The notes under the pieces were generated by a model. That model was not told the DNA's origin and searched no databases. It worked only from the letters and a program-made list of their open reading frames with translations. A stretch of DNA of 64,000 nt from positions 806,001-870,000 of the forward strand of contig NC_020505.1 of the NCBI RefSeq assembly GCF_000310245.1. Direction: 5' to 3'. Origin of the DNA: Candidatus Sulfuricurvum sp. RIFRC-1 (GTDB taxonomy: Bacteria > Campylobacterota > Campylobacteria > Campylobacterales > Sulfurimonadaceae). Shown piece by piece: positions 35,912 through 45,241 of this stretch (position 1 is its first letter; the number at the start of each line of letters is the position of its first letter). The translations under genes were made by a program, and so were the position numbers.

Positions 35912-35931
35912 TTCTTATAAATATTTAAGAA
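35912..35931. promoter_or_regulatory. Palindrome in the fccB upstream region, possible operator
   Basis: TTCTTA and TAAGAA are inverted around 8 bases, 76 bases before the fccB start. TTGATA (35897-35902) lies just upstream, and the 220-base gap is AT-rich. The next 60 bases carry no ORF. Regulator unknown. Confidence 0.3.
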
Positions 35932-36006
35932 TAACACGATTATGATGTCCCCAGCGATAAATCAAAATTCGCAATCGATTTTGCATAGAATGAAGGAGAA
36001 CTCATT

Positions 36007-37407
36007 ATGAACATTTCAAGACGTGACTTGCTTAAATTCGCCGGTCTTAGCGCAGCAGCAGCTGCCGTAACTGGTTGTACAACCGCTACAGGTGCAGCTC
36101 CGGGTGCACAAAGTGCAGCAGGTAAAATGCTTGGTAAACATCAAGTAGTTATCATTGGTGGTGGTTTCGGCGGATTAACCGTTGCTAAAGAGTTGAAAAA
36201 AATCGATCCTAAATTCGATGTTGCAATTATCGAGAAAAATGACAGCTTTATGTCTTGCCCATTCTCTAACTGTAATCTTGGCGGTATCAAAGGTGTTAGT
36301 CTTAGTACATTAACGCATGACTACTCTCAAGCAGTTGAGAAAAACGGCTATGGAATGTTGACAGCAGTTGTTACCGGAATTGACCGTGTAAACAAAGTGG
36401 TTCATACCTCTAAGGGCGGCGTAGGTTACGATATTCTTGTTCTCGCTCCTGGTATCGACTATAACTACAAAGGGCAGTTCCCAACGTGGTCAGACGCAAA
36501 AATCGCAAAAGCACGTCGTGTAGCTCCAGCGGCACTTGTACCGGGCGGCGAACACGTTGCTCTTGACCGTATGGTTAAAAATATGGAAGACGGTGATGTT
36601 ATTATTACTGTACCGGCTGGAAAATATCGTTGTCCTCCGGCACCGTTTGAGCGTGCAAGTATGATCGCAAACTTCATGAAAACTGAAGGGCTAAAAGGTA
36701 AAGTTATCATTTTGAATGAAACGGCTGAAGTAGCTAAAGGTGCGGCATTTAAAGAGACTTGGAAAGAGTTGTATCCGGATGTTGTCGTTCACGAAGACAA
36801 TTGTAAAATCTCTGATGTTGATTTCGATAAAAAAGAGATCACTTACGTTCAAACAGTTTTTGCAAACAAAGAAGATACAACAGGTGTAAAAACAACCAAA
36901 ACAATCAAATACGGCATCTTTAACTTTATCCCGCACAATATGTCTAACCCGGTTATCGAAATGGCTGGCGTTGCAACAACTCCGGACGGATTCAAAAAAG
37001 TTAAAATGGCTACAAGCCCAGAAAAACCGGTTTCATTCCAAACCGCAACCGATAAAGCTGTATATGCAGTTGGTGACGTTGTTGGACATGCGATCCCACC
37101 AAGTGGTCAATCGGCTATCTGGTCAGGTAAAGAGTGTGCTAAAGAGATCGCTCACGTTCTTCACGGTAAATCATACAGTGTTGCATCAGCGCTTCCATAC
37201 AAAAGTGCAAACGTATGTTACTCAATGGTTAACGGAAATCCTGAAGAAGCGATCATGGTTAATCATGAATTTATGGTTGCTGGTCCGGTTATCGGTTCAA
37301 AAGGATCGGTTCCTAAAGATGAAGCAACTGGTAAATTCCGTACAACCGGTCTTGGTAAAGCGACTCACGATTGGTACAAAGGTGCTATGCGCGACTTGTT
37401 TAACTAA
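36007..37407 (+). CDS. fccB: Flavocytochrome c sulfide dehydrogenase-like flavoprotein (FccB/SoxF type)
   Basis: The 466-residue protein has a Tat signal (SRRDLLKFAGL, residues 5-15), an FAD-binding IIGGGFGGLTVAKEL (about 49-63), and a second flavin motif AVYAVGDVVGHA. Redox-type cysteines appear in FMSCPFSNC, YRCPPAPFE and NVCYSMV, placed as in FCSD flavoproteins. It would oxidise sulfide in the periplasm and pass electrons to a cytochrome. No FccA diheme subunit follows; instead a Rieske protein and a monoheme cytochrome do. AAGGAG precedes the ATG. Confidence 0.88.
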   Translation: MNISRRDLLKFAGLSAAAAAVTGCTTATGAAPGAQSAAGKMLGKHQVVIIGGGFGGLTVAKELKKIDPKFDVAIIEKNDSFMSCPFSNCNLGGIKGVSLSTLTHDYSQAVEKNGYGMLTAVVTGIDRVNKVVHTSKGGVGYDILVLAPGIDYNYKGQFPTWSDAKIAKARRVAPAALVPGGEHVALDRMVKNMEDGDVIITVPAGKYRCPPAPFERASMIANFMKTEGLKGKVIILNETAEVAKGAAFKETWKELYPDVVVHEDNCKISDVDFDKKEITYVQTVFANKEDTTGVKTTKTIKYGIFNFIPHNMSNPVIEMAGVATTPDGFKKVKMATSPEKPVSFQTATDKAVYAVGDVVGHAIPPSGQSAIWSGKECAKEIAHVLHGKSYSVASALPYKSANVCYSMVNGNPEEAIMVNHEFMVAGPVIGSKGSVPKDEATGKFRTTGLGKATHDWYKGAMRDLFN

Positions 37408-37418
37408 TACAAGTTATC

Positions 37419-37440
37419 TTACTCTCCACTCGGAGAGTAA
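37419..37440 (+). other. Intercistronic hairpin between fccB and the Rieske gene
   Basis: TTACTCTC and GAGAGTAA form a perfect 8-bp stem with a 6-nt loop, with no following T-run. It may protect the fccB mRNA 3' end or lower expression of the downstream genes. Confidence 0.45.
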
Positions 37441-37491
37441 AAGAAAATTCTGCTACACTAACTACTCAAAATAATTCACACGGAAAATATC

Positions 37492-38217
37492 ATGGATAGA
37501 AGAAATTTTTTAAAAGTTGTTGCCGGTGCAACAGTCATCGCGGCTAGTCCTTCGTTAATTCGCGGCAATCTATATGCGGCGGACGGTACATTATACAAAG
37601 CTTATGAAAAAACGCAATTGGTGGATGCTGCCGGAAAACCGATCAAAGCATCGGCTTTGGAAAAAGAGGTTACTTATATTTTTAATTACCCTCATGCCTC
37701 AACTCCATGTATGTTGATCAACTTGCCGAAGCCAACTACTAAAGATGTTGAATTAACTTCGGAGGGTGGTGAAAAATACGTATGGAAAAGCGGTGTCGGA
37801 AAAGAGCGCAGTGTTGTCGCTTATGTAGCGATTTGTACGCATCAAATGACTCACCCGACACCAAATGACAGTTTTATCGCCTATGTTCCAACGGCGAAAA
37901 AAACGATGGCGTATGAAAAAAGCGGCATTATCGTTTGTTCATCTCATCTATCAGCATTTGATGCCGGGGCCGGTGCAAAAGTACTCGGTGGAGCAGCGAC
38001 CCAGCCTCTTAATTCGGTTGTGCTAGAACATGCAGCAGATGATACCCTTTGGGCAGTCGGTATTTTGGGATCGGATAAATTTCAAGATTATTTCAAAAGT
38101 TTCCGTCCAGAGTTAAAAGAGTTCTACGGCGGCCCCGCTGAAGCGAAAAAGCTGGTTTCTATTTCGGCAAAAACCGTTAAGCTCACCGAATATTCTAAAG
38201 AAATTATCCAATACTAA
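37492..38217 (+). CDS. Tat-exported Rieske iron-sulfur protein without the disulfide cysteines
   Basis: The 241-residue protein has a Tat signal (DRRNFLKVVAG) and a Rieske fold. Cluster ligands are in ICTHQMTHP (Cys, His) and VCSSHLSAFD (Cys, His). Ordinary bc1 Rieske proteins have CTHLGC and CPCHGS; both extra cysteines that make the disulfide are replaced (Thr and Ser). The potential and oxygen stability would therefore differ. It follows fccB by 84 bases and precedes a cytochrome gene, so it is likely an electron relay for the flavoprotein. Confidence 0.82.
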   Translation: MDRRNFLKVVAGATVIAASPSLIRGNLYAADGTLYKAYEKTQLVDAAGKPIKASALEKEVTYIFNYPHASTPCMLINLPKPTTKDVELTSEGGEKYVWKSGVGKERSVVAYVAICTHQMTHPTPNDSFIAYVPTAKKTMAYEKSGIIVCSSHLSAFDAGAGAKVLGGAATQPLNSVVLEHAADDTLWAVGILGSDKFQDYFKSFRPELKEFYGGPAEAKKLVSISAKTVKLTEYSKEIIQY

Positions 38218-38228
38218 AAGGGGAATTC

Positions 38229-38642
38229 ATGAAAAAAGCTTTAGCAGCCTTAGTGGTAGGAACATTATTGGCCGGATCGTTGAATGCGGCAGAAAAGAAA
38301 GATCCTCGATTAGAACTTATGCAGGATATGCGTACGATGATGGATGCGATGGAGCAAATTCAACGCGGTGGTTTGTACAGCTCAACCGATGAGATGAAAG
38401 CAGGGGTTAAAAAACTTCAAGGGACACTTAAATCACTGGAGAGTGAAGAGGTAAAAACGATTTTGCCGAAAGATCAAGTTTATGCCTATAAATTTGCCCA
38501 AAAAACCGCTCAAATGCTCCGAATGTATTCGGATGATATGATTGTATCGATCGAAGCAGGTCGGATGGATAACGCATTGGATGATTACACTCAGTTACTC
38601 AAACAATGTACCTCATGTCATATCCGAATCCGTAACTGGTAA
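38229..38642 (+). CDS. Periplasmic cytochrome c'-like protein, C-terminal heme
   Basis: The 137-residue protein has a Sec signal (ending SLNAA), an all-helical body, and one CTSCH (Cys127, Cys130, His131) only six residues from the C-terminus, the placing seen in class II cytochromes c. It follows the Rieske gene by 11 bases with GGGGAATTC before the ATG. It is the likely electron acceptor of the fccB-Rieske pair in place of FccA. An NO-binding or storage role, as in cytochrome c', cannot be excluded. Confidence 0.8.
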   Translation: MKKALAALVVGTLLAGSLNAAEKKDPRLELMQDMRTMMDAMEQIQRGGLYSSTDEMKAGVKKLQGTLKSLESEEVKTILPKDQVYAYKFAQKTAQMLRMYSDDMIVSIEAGRMDNALDDYTQLLKQCTSCHIRIRNW

Positions 38643-38651
38643 TTCCTCTTT

Positions 38652-38695
38652 ATTCCCGTACATACGGGAATAGCACGCTTCTTTTATTTTTTTTC
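38652..38695 (+). terminator. Terminator of the fccB-Rieske-cytochrome operon
   Basis: TATTCCCGT-ACAT-ACGGGAATA forms a 9-bp perfect stem, followed by GCACGCTTCTTTTATTTTTTTT. It lies 10 bases after the cytochrome stop and is a strong intrinsic terminator. Confidence 0.8.
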
Positions 38696-38797
38696 ATTAT
38701 CTAATCATTTCTTTTTCTAATTTATAATACTCCTTATATAAAGTTTTTCAGCTAGTTTTCTATTTTTATCACATTTTTGTCTCACACTCTGACAAAT

Positions 38798-38826
38798 TTG
38801 TCTCAATTATTACTAAATACTATATA
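38798..38826 (+). promoter_or_regulatory. Promoter of the porin gene
   Basis: TTGTCT (38798-38803) and TATATA (38821-38826) are 17 bases apart in an AT-rich 220-base leader region, about 95 bases before the porin ATG. The long leader (about 85 nt) is typical of abundant porin mRNAs. Confidence 0.5.
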
Positions 38827-38918
38827 AATCAAGAAATCCTTAAGAAATAATTGTTATGATGAGTGCATGATTCGGAATAAGTAAATCTTATCTCGAACGG
38901 TTTCTTGAAGGAGAATGA

Positions 38919-40247
38919 ATGAAATTAGGAAAACTTAGTCTAGTCGCTGTAATGGCATTAGGAACAAGCGCATATGCTCTTGATAATATTAAAGTTGATG
39001 GTGAAGCAAAACTTTGGTACCAAACATCAGAGTACAGTGGAGCGGGTGCAACTGCAGCACAGTTGACACAAGATTTTTTTGATAAAACGGCTAACTCTAT
39101 GGCATTGGGTGCATTGAAATTCGGTGCATCAGCAGGTTTGGCTGATAACTTGAGCGGTGCGGTTAAAGTAACGGCTATCTCTACTCTTGGTCTTGAAAAT
39201 AACATGGTAGGTGCTATTCCAGCTGCAAAAATTGATATTGATACAGGTGCTGCGGCAACTGGCGCATTGAATGATCAAGCATGGGTTGAAGTATTAAATC
39301 TTAAATATGCAACAAAAGATTTCGATGTTGCAATGGGTCGTATGGCGTTGCAAACACCTCTTTGTTTTACCGAATCATGGAACGTTGTTGACAACACTTT
39401 CGAAGCGGTTGTAGCACATGGTTATTTCTTGCCGGATACTATCCTTGCAGCAGCATGGGTTGGAAAACATAACGGTGCTGGTCTCTTGAGCACAACATCA
39501 CGCGGAAGTACTGTAAACTACAACGGTGAATTCCGTGATTTCGCTGTAAACGGTGCGTATGCGGCGGCTGTAATCAACAAATCATTGCCGGGTACTACAT
39601 TACAAGCATGGTACTATAATGTGCCGGATGTTGCAGATGCTTACTGGTTGCAAGCGGATGCTAAAGTCATGGGTATGGTTGATTTTGGTGTACAAGTTGC
39701 TGGTATGAATCCTGACAACTCTTCAGCAACTATTGGTACACCGGCTTCTACTACTACTAACCGTACCACAGATGCATTTTCGGTTAAAGCAGCGGCGGAT
39801 GTAGGACCGGTAAACGTGTATGCAGCGTATTCAACTGTCAGTGATGGTTCAATCGGTTTTGCCAACGTTGCAACGGGTGATAAATCAATGTTGTACACAA
39901 CTCTTGGCAGTATCTACATGGATGGTGAGATCGTAGCGGCTCCGGACACTGATGCATGGAAAATCGGTGCTTCAACCAAAGCTGTTCCGGGTGTAACTCT
40001 TGCGGCTAGCTATTGTTCAGCTGAAACTGGAGATAACGGTGGAACTGCAACGGCTGTAGGTGGAGCAAGTACACGTAATACTGATTTCTCTGCATGGGAT
40101 GTATCGGCGAACACTAAAGTTGGACCAGTTGGCTTGACTGCAATTTATACTCAGTATGAAATTGATGGTGCAGGTAATGCTGGAGATGGCAGTGCTGCAG
40201 ATAAAGATACCGATACTATCCGTATCATTGCTTCTTTGAAATTCTAA
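38919..40247 (+). CDS. Major outer-membrane porin
   Basis: The 442-residue protein has a Sec signal (MKLGKLSLVAVMALGTSAYA) and a long series of amphipathic strands rich in Gly, Ala, Thr and Asp, ending in IRIIASLKF with a terminal Phe for BAM recognition. It resembles the Campylobacterota major porin/OprD-like group. Codon use is biased (many GCA, GGT, AAA), suggesting high expression. AAGGAG precedes the ATG. It has its own promoter and terminator. Confidence 0.85.
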   Translation: MKLGKLSLVAVMALGTSAYALDNIKVDGEAKLWYQTSEYSGAGATAAQLTQDFFDKTANSMALGALKFGASAGLADNLSGAVKVTAISTLGLENNMVGAIPAAKIDIDTGAAATGALNDQAWVEVLNLKYATKDFDVAMGRMALQTPLCFTESWNVVDNTFEAVVAHGYFLPDTILAAAWVGKHNGAGLLSTTSRGSTVNYNGEFRDFAVNGAYAAAVINKSLPGTTLQAWYYNVPDVADAYWLQADAKVMGMVDFGVQVAGMNPDNSSATIGTPASTTTNRTTDAFSVKAAADVGPVNVYAAYSTVSDGSIGFANVATGDKSMLYTTLGSIYMDGEIVAAPDTDAWKIGASTKAVPGVTLAASYCSAETGDNGGTATAVGGASTRNTDFSAWDVSANTKVGPVGLTAIYTQYEIDGAGNAGDGSAADKDTDTIRIIASLKF

Positions 40248-40265
40248 GAAGTCTTTTTTCTTCTC

Positions 40266-40290
40266 AGGGCCTTCGGGCCCTTTCAATTCT
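40266..40290 (+). terminator. Porin terminator
   Basis: AGGGCC-TTCG-GGCCCT is a 6-bp GC-rich stem with a stable UUCG-type tetraloop, followed by TTCAATTCTCC, 18 bases after the porin stop. Confidence 0.7.
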
Positions 40291-40308
40291 CCTTATGTTA
40301 AGCTTTCC

Positions 40309-40348
40309 GCCAGAGGATTCGTCACCCTCTGGCACCCTCAACACACTC
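40309..40348. terminator. Second hairpin between convergent porin and radical SAM genes
   Basis: GCCAGAGG and CCTCTGGC pair (8 bp) around a 9-nt loop; on the plus strand it is followed by ACCCTCAACACACTCTTTTTT. It is a backup terminator for the porin or a barrier to the opposing transcript. Confidence 0.45.
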
Positions 40349-40352
40349 TTTT

Positions 40353-41987
40353 TTAAATCCGTTTTGCTTGCCGTTTCGGAGTAACCGAATGAGTTTCTTT
40401 TATTTTTTTATCTTGGGTCGATTGTCGCAGGAAAAAAGGGATCGTTTTCTCAGGACGCTGTGCCAAATCGTCTATTAATGCCGCTTCAACAATCTCTTTG
40501 TCGTGATATAAACACAGATAGGCATGGATCAATGCGATTTGACGTTCCAGTGATATTTTCCACGTGGAGAGGGTTTGGGTGTAGATCCAGAGGCTGAAGG
40601 TGTAGAAGTTTTTAAATACGGCTGGCAACTTGTCATCCCGTACTTTCTCTTCGTCATCCTGAACTTGATTCAGGATCTCAGATTGCGGATCGAGTCCGCA
40701 ATGACGGTTAAGTGGAGAACTCCACAGCAACGGAACCGTTTTAGTAAAACTTCCGCTGTTGTAGAAAATATCCCAAAACCTCGCAAACCGCTTCATTTTT
40801 TGAATATCACTAAAGCTGAGCAGATTATTTTGGAGGATATCATAGGGGGGTGTATCGCTGTAGATCATCCCATGACGCTGATCGTGGCGTGAGAGGGTGG
40901 TACCGGAGAGATTTTTGAGGATACCGATCTGGATTTCGCTATGGGTGAGAGAAACGAGTTTATCGAGATTTCGTCCGAATCCCTCGATACTCTCTCCCGG
41001 CAATCCGACGATGAGATCAAGGTGCATATGAGCAGAGGTCTCATTTTCTAAAAAGCGGAGGTTATCAAAAATCTTTTCGAGTTTTAGAGGTCGATTGATC
41101 CCTTTTGCAATTTCAGGGTCTAGGGTTTGGATACCGATTTCGAGTTGCAACGATCCTGCGGGAAATTGGGAAATTTTTGCTTTCAGCACCTCAGGAAAGT
41201 GATCGGGAATGACTTCGAAATGGGCAAAGTACGGCGGTTCTTTGGAGAGGAAAAAGTCCAATATCCGGTTTGCGAATGTCATGTTGAGGTTAAAAGTACG
41301 ATCGATAAATTTGAAACTGCGTGCTCCCTGCTGCCAAAGTATCTCAAACTCTTCGAGAAGCTGATCGAGGGGAAAATTTCGTACCTTTTCGTCAATGGAA
41401 GAGAGGCAGAATTCACACTCGAACGGACATCCGCGTGAGGCTTCGACGTAGATGTAGCGATGGGCTACGTCTTCGTCATTGAAAGCGGAGTAGGGGAGGT
41501 TAATCGCTTTAAGGTCGGGAAGCGGAGCTTTAATAAATTGAGGCTTCCGTTCGCCCTGAGCCTGTCGAAGGGTACATGGTTCGACAGGCTCGCCACGAAC
41601 GGGATTCAGCAACTCTCTGCACAACTCATAAAACGCCACCTCTCCTTCACCACTGATAATGTAATCGGCTTTACTCAAATCAACACGGTGGGGTAGATAC
41701 CCTGCTTCGGGGCCGCCGAGGACGATAATCGTGTCCGGAGAGACTTTTTTGAGCGTTTGGATCAATTCTGCACTTTGCGCCGCATTCCAAATATAGACAC
41801 CGATTCCGATGATTTTAGGAGAGTATTTTAGGAGATCTTCGGTGATGCTTTGAATCTGTTCGTTCATCGTGAATTCGACAATAGTAGTACTCTTTTGTAA
41901 CTCGTGCATATTGGCGTAAAGAGAGCGTAGACCAAGTGCGGTATGAGCATAGCGGGCATTGAGAGTAGTCAGTAAAATTGTGTGCAT
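40353..41987 (-). CDS. B12-binding radical SAM protein (DUF4080) with two in-frame repeat insertions
   Basis: The 544-residue protein has a cobalamin-binding N-terminal domain (about 1-130), the radical SAM motif CPFECEFC with EASRG upstream, and a C-terminal DUF4080-like region. Two stretches are not part of the family: about residues 129-147 ([21 protein letters not shown]), the translation of the palindrome at 41547-41602, and about residues 427-450 ([17 protein letters not shown]), from the repeat at 40652-40706. Both keep the frame. The substrate is unknown; methylation or rearrangement is usual for the superfamily. Confidence 0.87.
   Translation of the reverse strand: MHTILLTTLNARYAHTALGLRSLYANMHELQKSTTIVEFTMNEQIQSITEDLLKYSPKIIGIGVYIWNAAQSAELIQTLKKVSPDTIIVLGGPEAGYLPHRVDLSKADYIISGEGEVAFYELCRELLNPVRGEPVEPCTLRQAQGERKPQFIKAPLPDLKAINLPYSAFNDEDVAHRYIYVEASRGCPFECEFCLSSIDEKVRNFPLDQLLEEFEILWQQGARSFKFIDRTFNLNMTFANRILDFFLSKEPPYFAHFEVIPDHFPEVLKAKISQFPAGSLQLEIGIQTLDPEIAKGINRPLKLEKIFDNLRFLENETSAHMHLDLIVGLPGESIEGFGRNLDKLVSLTHSEIQIGILKNLSGTTLSRHDQRHGMIYSDTPPYDILQNNLLSFSDIQKMKRFARFWDIFYNSGSFTKTVPLLWSSPLNRHCGLDPQSEILNQVQDDEEKVRDDKLPAVFKNFYTFSLWIYTQTLSTWKISLERQIALIHAYLCLYHDKEIVEAALIDDLAQRPEKTIPFFLRQSTQDKKIKETHSVTPKRQAKRI
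40652..40706. repeat. Palindromic repeat GTCATCCTGAA...TTCAGGATCT...ATGAC inside a gene
   Basis: Two hairpins (TCCTGAACTTGATTCAGGA and TGCGGATCGAGTCCGCA) lie between terminal CGTCAT and ATGACG. A related CGTCAT start also lies at 40631. It is read in frame as [17 protein letters not shown] in the radical SAM protein. This is a well-known short repeat in many proteobacterial genomes. Confidence 0.8.
41547..41602. repeat. Palindromic repeat, CGTTCGCCCTGAG family (copy 2), inside a gene
   Basis: A nearly perfect 56-base hairpin: CCGTTCGCCCTGAGCCTGTC pairs with GACAGGCTCGCCACGAACGG, with loop GAAGGGTACATGGTTC. In the minus frame it encodes [16 protein letters not shown]. Compare copy 1 at 35415-35478. 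Confidence 0.85.
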
Positions 41988-42057
41988 GGGTTTTCCGATA
42001 AAAGATAAACGTATTATATGCTATTCTATACATACTAAGACCCTAAAGGGAGTGTGT

Positions 42058-44454
42058 ATGAAGTATATTCGCCGTTTGGATTCATTGAGATTAGAGGATA
42101 TTGCTTTAGTGGGAGGTAAAAATGCCTCGTTGGGGGAGATGATCAGTTCACTCAAATCATTGGGCGTTAAAGTTCCCGAAGGTTTTGCCGTAACTGCTGA
42201 TGGGTATCGTTTTTTTATCAAACATAATGATTTTGAAGCTCCGATACGACATTTTTTTGAGGGGGTGGATCTCACCGACATCGAAGCACTGAATCGCTGC
42301 GGGGATGCGATACGTTCTTTAATACTAACGGGTGAAATGCCAGAAATATTAAAAACTGAAATTGCCGAAAGTTACCGTATCATGGAACGTGAATACGATA
42401 TGGTGAGTGTGGATGTTGCGGTACGATCTTCCGCAACGGCAGAAGATCTCCCCGATGCAAGTTTCGCGGGTCAACAGGAGAGCTATCTGAATGTACGTGG
42501 TGAGACAATGCTCATCGAACACGTCAAGCGGTGTTTTGCCTCCCTCTTTACCGACCGTGCGATCAGTTACCGTCACAGTCGGGGATATGATCATTTTGCC
42601 GTCGCCCTCTCGGTGGGAGTGCAGAAAATGATACGCAGCGATAAGGCGAGCAGCGGGGTGATGTTCACCATCGATACCGAAAACGGTTCAGAGAATCTGA
42701 TCCTCATCAACTCGATTTGGGGATTGGGGGAGAACATTGTCGGCGGGCGGGTGAATCCCGATGAATTCTACGTCTTTAAACCGACACTCAAAGAGGGAAA
42801 AATATCCATCCTTAAACGCCAACTCGGCTCCAAAGCCCTGAGCATGACGTATGATGAACGTCATCATACAATGAACCTCTCAACCCCTAAGGAACTCCAA
42901 GAGACTTTTTCGATTAATGATGATGAGGTAGCGACATTGGCTACTTATGCATTGACGATCGAAGAACATTACACCGCTATCGCAGGAGAATATCGTCCGA
43001 TGGATATCGAATGGGCAAAAGACGGCCTTAGCGGAGAGTTATTTATCGTTCAAGCACGACCTGAGACGGTTCAAAGCCGTAAACTCAGCAATAATTCTTT
43101 GGAACAATATCATTTGAGTGAAGCAATAGAGAATAAAATTTTATTGAGTGGTAAAGCAATCGGGGAAAAAATCGGCTCCGGTCGGGTAAAAATCATCCAT
43201 TCTCCTCATGAGGGTGAGAAATTTAATGCCGGCGATGTCCTTGTCGCCGACATCACCGATCCTGACTGGGAACCGATCATGAAAAAAGCATCGGCTGTGA
43301 TCACCAATCGAGGAGGACGGACATGTCATGCCGCTATTGTAGCACGTGAGATCGGTGTTCCGACAATCGTAGGAACGGTGAATGCGACGGACATGCTGCA
43401 TGATGGCGATGAAGTGACGGTGAGCTGTGCTGAGGGGGAGAGCGGTCGTGTGTATGCGGGGCTGATTGATTATGAGATCACCAATATCGATTTGGGCAAT
43501 CTTGCTCCGACTGTAACGAAGCTCTATATGAACGTCGGTAACCCCGATATCGCATTCAAAGTGGCTAAACTCCCAAATGACGGAGTAGGATTGGCACGGA
43601 TGGAGTTTATCATTACCAATTACGTGGCGGCACATCCGATGGCATTGGTAGAACTTTCTCAGGGCAAAGAAATTAATGAGATGAAAGCTGTGAGAAAAGC
43701 GATGCGGGGATATGATGATCCTAAGAGGTTTTTTATCGACAAAATAGCGGAAGGGGTAGGGATGATTGCGGCGGCGTTTTATCCCCGTCCTGTTATCGTC
43801 AGAACCAGTGATTTTAAATCCAATGAGTACAAACATATGGTCGGCGGTAAGTCGTATGAAAATGATGAAGAGAATCCGATGATCGGATTTCGCGGAGCCA
43901 GCCGCTATTATTCACCGGAGTACAAAGAGGCGTTTATGTGGGAGTGTGAAGCGCTCAAACGGGTACGGGATGAGATGGGGCTCTCTAATGTCAAAGTGAT
44001 GCTCCCCTTTGTCCGTACGCCTGATGAAGGGCGCAAAGCAATCGCAGTTATGCATGAGGCGGGATTGGTACAGGGGGAGAACGGTTTAGAAATCTATGCC
44101 ATGTGTGAAATCCCCTCCAACGTCATCCTCGCAGATCAGTTTTTGGAAATCTTCGACGGCTACAGTATCGGTTCCAATGATCTTACGCAGCTCACCCTCG
44201 GAGTTGATCGTGACAGTGCATTGGTCGCGGCCGTATTTGATGAACGTAATCCTGCTGTGACACGGATACTGTCACAGGCTATTCGTGCGTGCAAAGAGCG
44301 AGGGAAATACATCGGTATCTGCGGTCAGGCTCCATCGGACTATCCTGAAATTACCCGGTTTTTAGTGGAAGAGGGGATCGATTCGATCTCTCTTAACCCC
44401 GATTCACTCCTCAAAATGCGACAGGTTGTGAGTGAGTTTGAAGCTAAAAAATAA
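42058..44454 (+). CDS. ppsA: Phosphoenolpyruvate synthase
   Basis: With the ATG at 42058 (AAAGGGAG upstream) the protein is 798 residues, the normal size. It has an ATP-grasp N-terminus ([32 protein letters not shown]), the phosphohistidine domain [17 protein letters not shown], and a C-terminal PEP-binding barrel with CEIPSNV and SIGSNDLTQ. It makes PEP from pyruvate and ATP, which feeds gluconeogenesis in autotrophs. An in-frame upstream ATG would add 33 residues overlapping the divergent gene. Confidence 0.96.
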   Translation: MKYIRRLDSLRLEDIALVGGKNASLGEMISSLKSLGVKVPEGFAVTADGYRFFIKHNDFEAPIRHFFEGVDLTDIEALNRCGDAIRSLILTGEMPEILKTEIAESYRIMEREYDMVSVDVAVRSSATAEDLPDASFAGQQESYLNVRGETMLIEHVKRCFASLFTDRAISYRHSRGYDHFAVALSVGVQKMIRSDKASSGVMFTIDTENGSENLILINSIWGLGENIVGGRVNPDEFYVFKPTLKEGKISILKRQLGSKALSMTYDERHHTMNLSTPKELQETFSINDDEVATLATYALTIEEHYTAIAGEYRPMDIEWAKDGLSGELFIVQARPETVQSRKLSNNSLEQYHLSEAIENKILLSGKAIGEKIGSGRVKIIHSPHEGEKFNAGDVLVADITDPDWEPIMKKASAVITNRGGRTCHAAIVAREIGVPTIVGTVNATDMLHDGDEVTVSCAEGESGRVYAGLIDYEITNIDLGNLAPTVTKLYMNVGNPDIAFKVAKLPNDGVGLARMEFIITNYVAAHPMALVELSQGKEINEMKAVRKAMRGYDDPKRFFIDKIAEGVGMIAAAFYPRPVIVRTSDFKSNEYKHMVGGKSYENDEENPMIGFRGASRYYSPEYKEAFMWECEALKRVRDEMGLSNVKVMLPFVRTPDEGRKAIAVMHEAGLVQGENGLEIYAMCEIPSNVILADQFLEIFDGYSIGSNDLTQLTLGVDRDSALVAAVFDERNPAVTRILSQAIRACKERGKYIGICGQAPSDYPEITRFLVEEGIDSISLNPDSLLKMRQVVSEFEAKK

Positions 44455-44542
44455 GTTTTAGAAATAGTATTAGTTTGTAGTTGTATTTTTTTATTTACCA
44501 AATTGGACTAAAGTATCTGTAACGTAATAAAAGCAGGATTGT

Positions 44543-45241
44543 ATGCAGCAATTTAGTGAGGAAGAGCTTCGAAAATACAACGGGAAGGACGGTATGCCCG
44601 CTTACATCGCCTTTAAAAATCAGGTGTACGATGTCACTTCGTCCAAATTCTGGCAAGAGGGTACCCATTTTAAAAAACATTTCGCGGGGTGTGATCTGAC
44701 TGACGCAATGGCGCATGCGCCCCATAGTGACGAGGTGTTTGAAAATTATCCCTGTATCGGCCAATTTGTCTCTCCTTGCTCATTAACTCCCGAAAATAAA
44801 AAAGATCGGTATCGGCAATGGTACAGTAAATACCATCCCCATCCGCTTATCATACACTTTCCGATTGCATTGCATTATTTCAGTGCATTTGTAGATATTC
44901 TGTTTTTAGACAATCCCTCCGCTGGGTATGAAACGGCTGTTTTCCTATCGTTTTTGATTGCGACGATAGCGGGATTTTTTGCTTTGATCTCCGGTGTTTT
45001 CAGCTGGTGGATTAATTATGATTTTTCGATCTCGAAACCGTTTGTCATCAAACTGATCGGGGCATTGTTCACCCTCATCGTCGGATTAATTCCGCTTGGG
45101 CAAAAACTGTTGAACCCCAATGTCGCTTTTAGCACGGGAGTAGATGGAATAATCTATCACGCCGTTATTTTCATGACGGTCATTTCGATAACGATTGTCG
45201 GTTATTACGGCGGAAAAATCACCTGGGGGGCGAAAAAATGA
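44543..45241 (+). CDS. Cytochrome b5-like domain fused to a DUF2231 membrane domain
   Basis: The 232-residue protein has an N-terminal cytochrome b5-like domain (about 1-75: FSEEELRKYNGKDGMPAYIAF, then VYDVTSSKFWQEGTHFKKHFAG and MAHAPHS) and a C-terminal four-helix DUF2231 domain (about 90-230). HPGG, the usual heme-His motif, appears as THFKKH, so ligation is uncertain. The ATG of korA overlaps its stop (ATGA). It may relay electrons at the membrane for the oxidoreductase that follows; this is inference. Confidence 0.78.
   Translation: MQQFSEEELRKYNGKDGMPAYIAFKNQVYDVTSSKFWQEGTHFKKHFAGCDLTDAMAHAPHSDEVFENYPCIGQFVSPCSLTPENKKDRYRQWYSKYHPHPLIIHFPIALHYFSAFVDILFLDNPSAGYETAVFLSFLIATIAGFFALISGVFSWWINYDFSISKPFVIKLIGALFTLIVGLIPLGQKLLNPNVAFSTGVDGIIYHAVIFMTVISITIVGYYGGKITWGAKK

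Noticed and set aside
36971-37474. A 167-codon plus-strand frame over the end of fccB.
   Set aside because: It lies in a shifted frame of fccB with no ribosome site and Leu/Gln/Ser-heavy low-complexity composition; fccB itself is intact to its stop.
40652-40706. The palindrome in the radical SAM gene as a possible terminator or sRNA.
   Set aside because: It is translated in frame in the middle of an intact gene, and no T-run follows on either strand.
43141-43836. A 231-codon antisense frame in ppsA.
   Set aside because: Rich in His, Cys and Arg as expected for a shadow of a conserved gene; no start signal.
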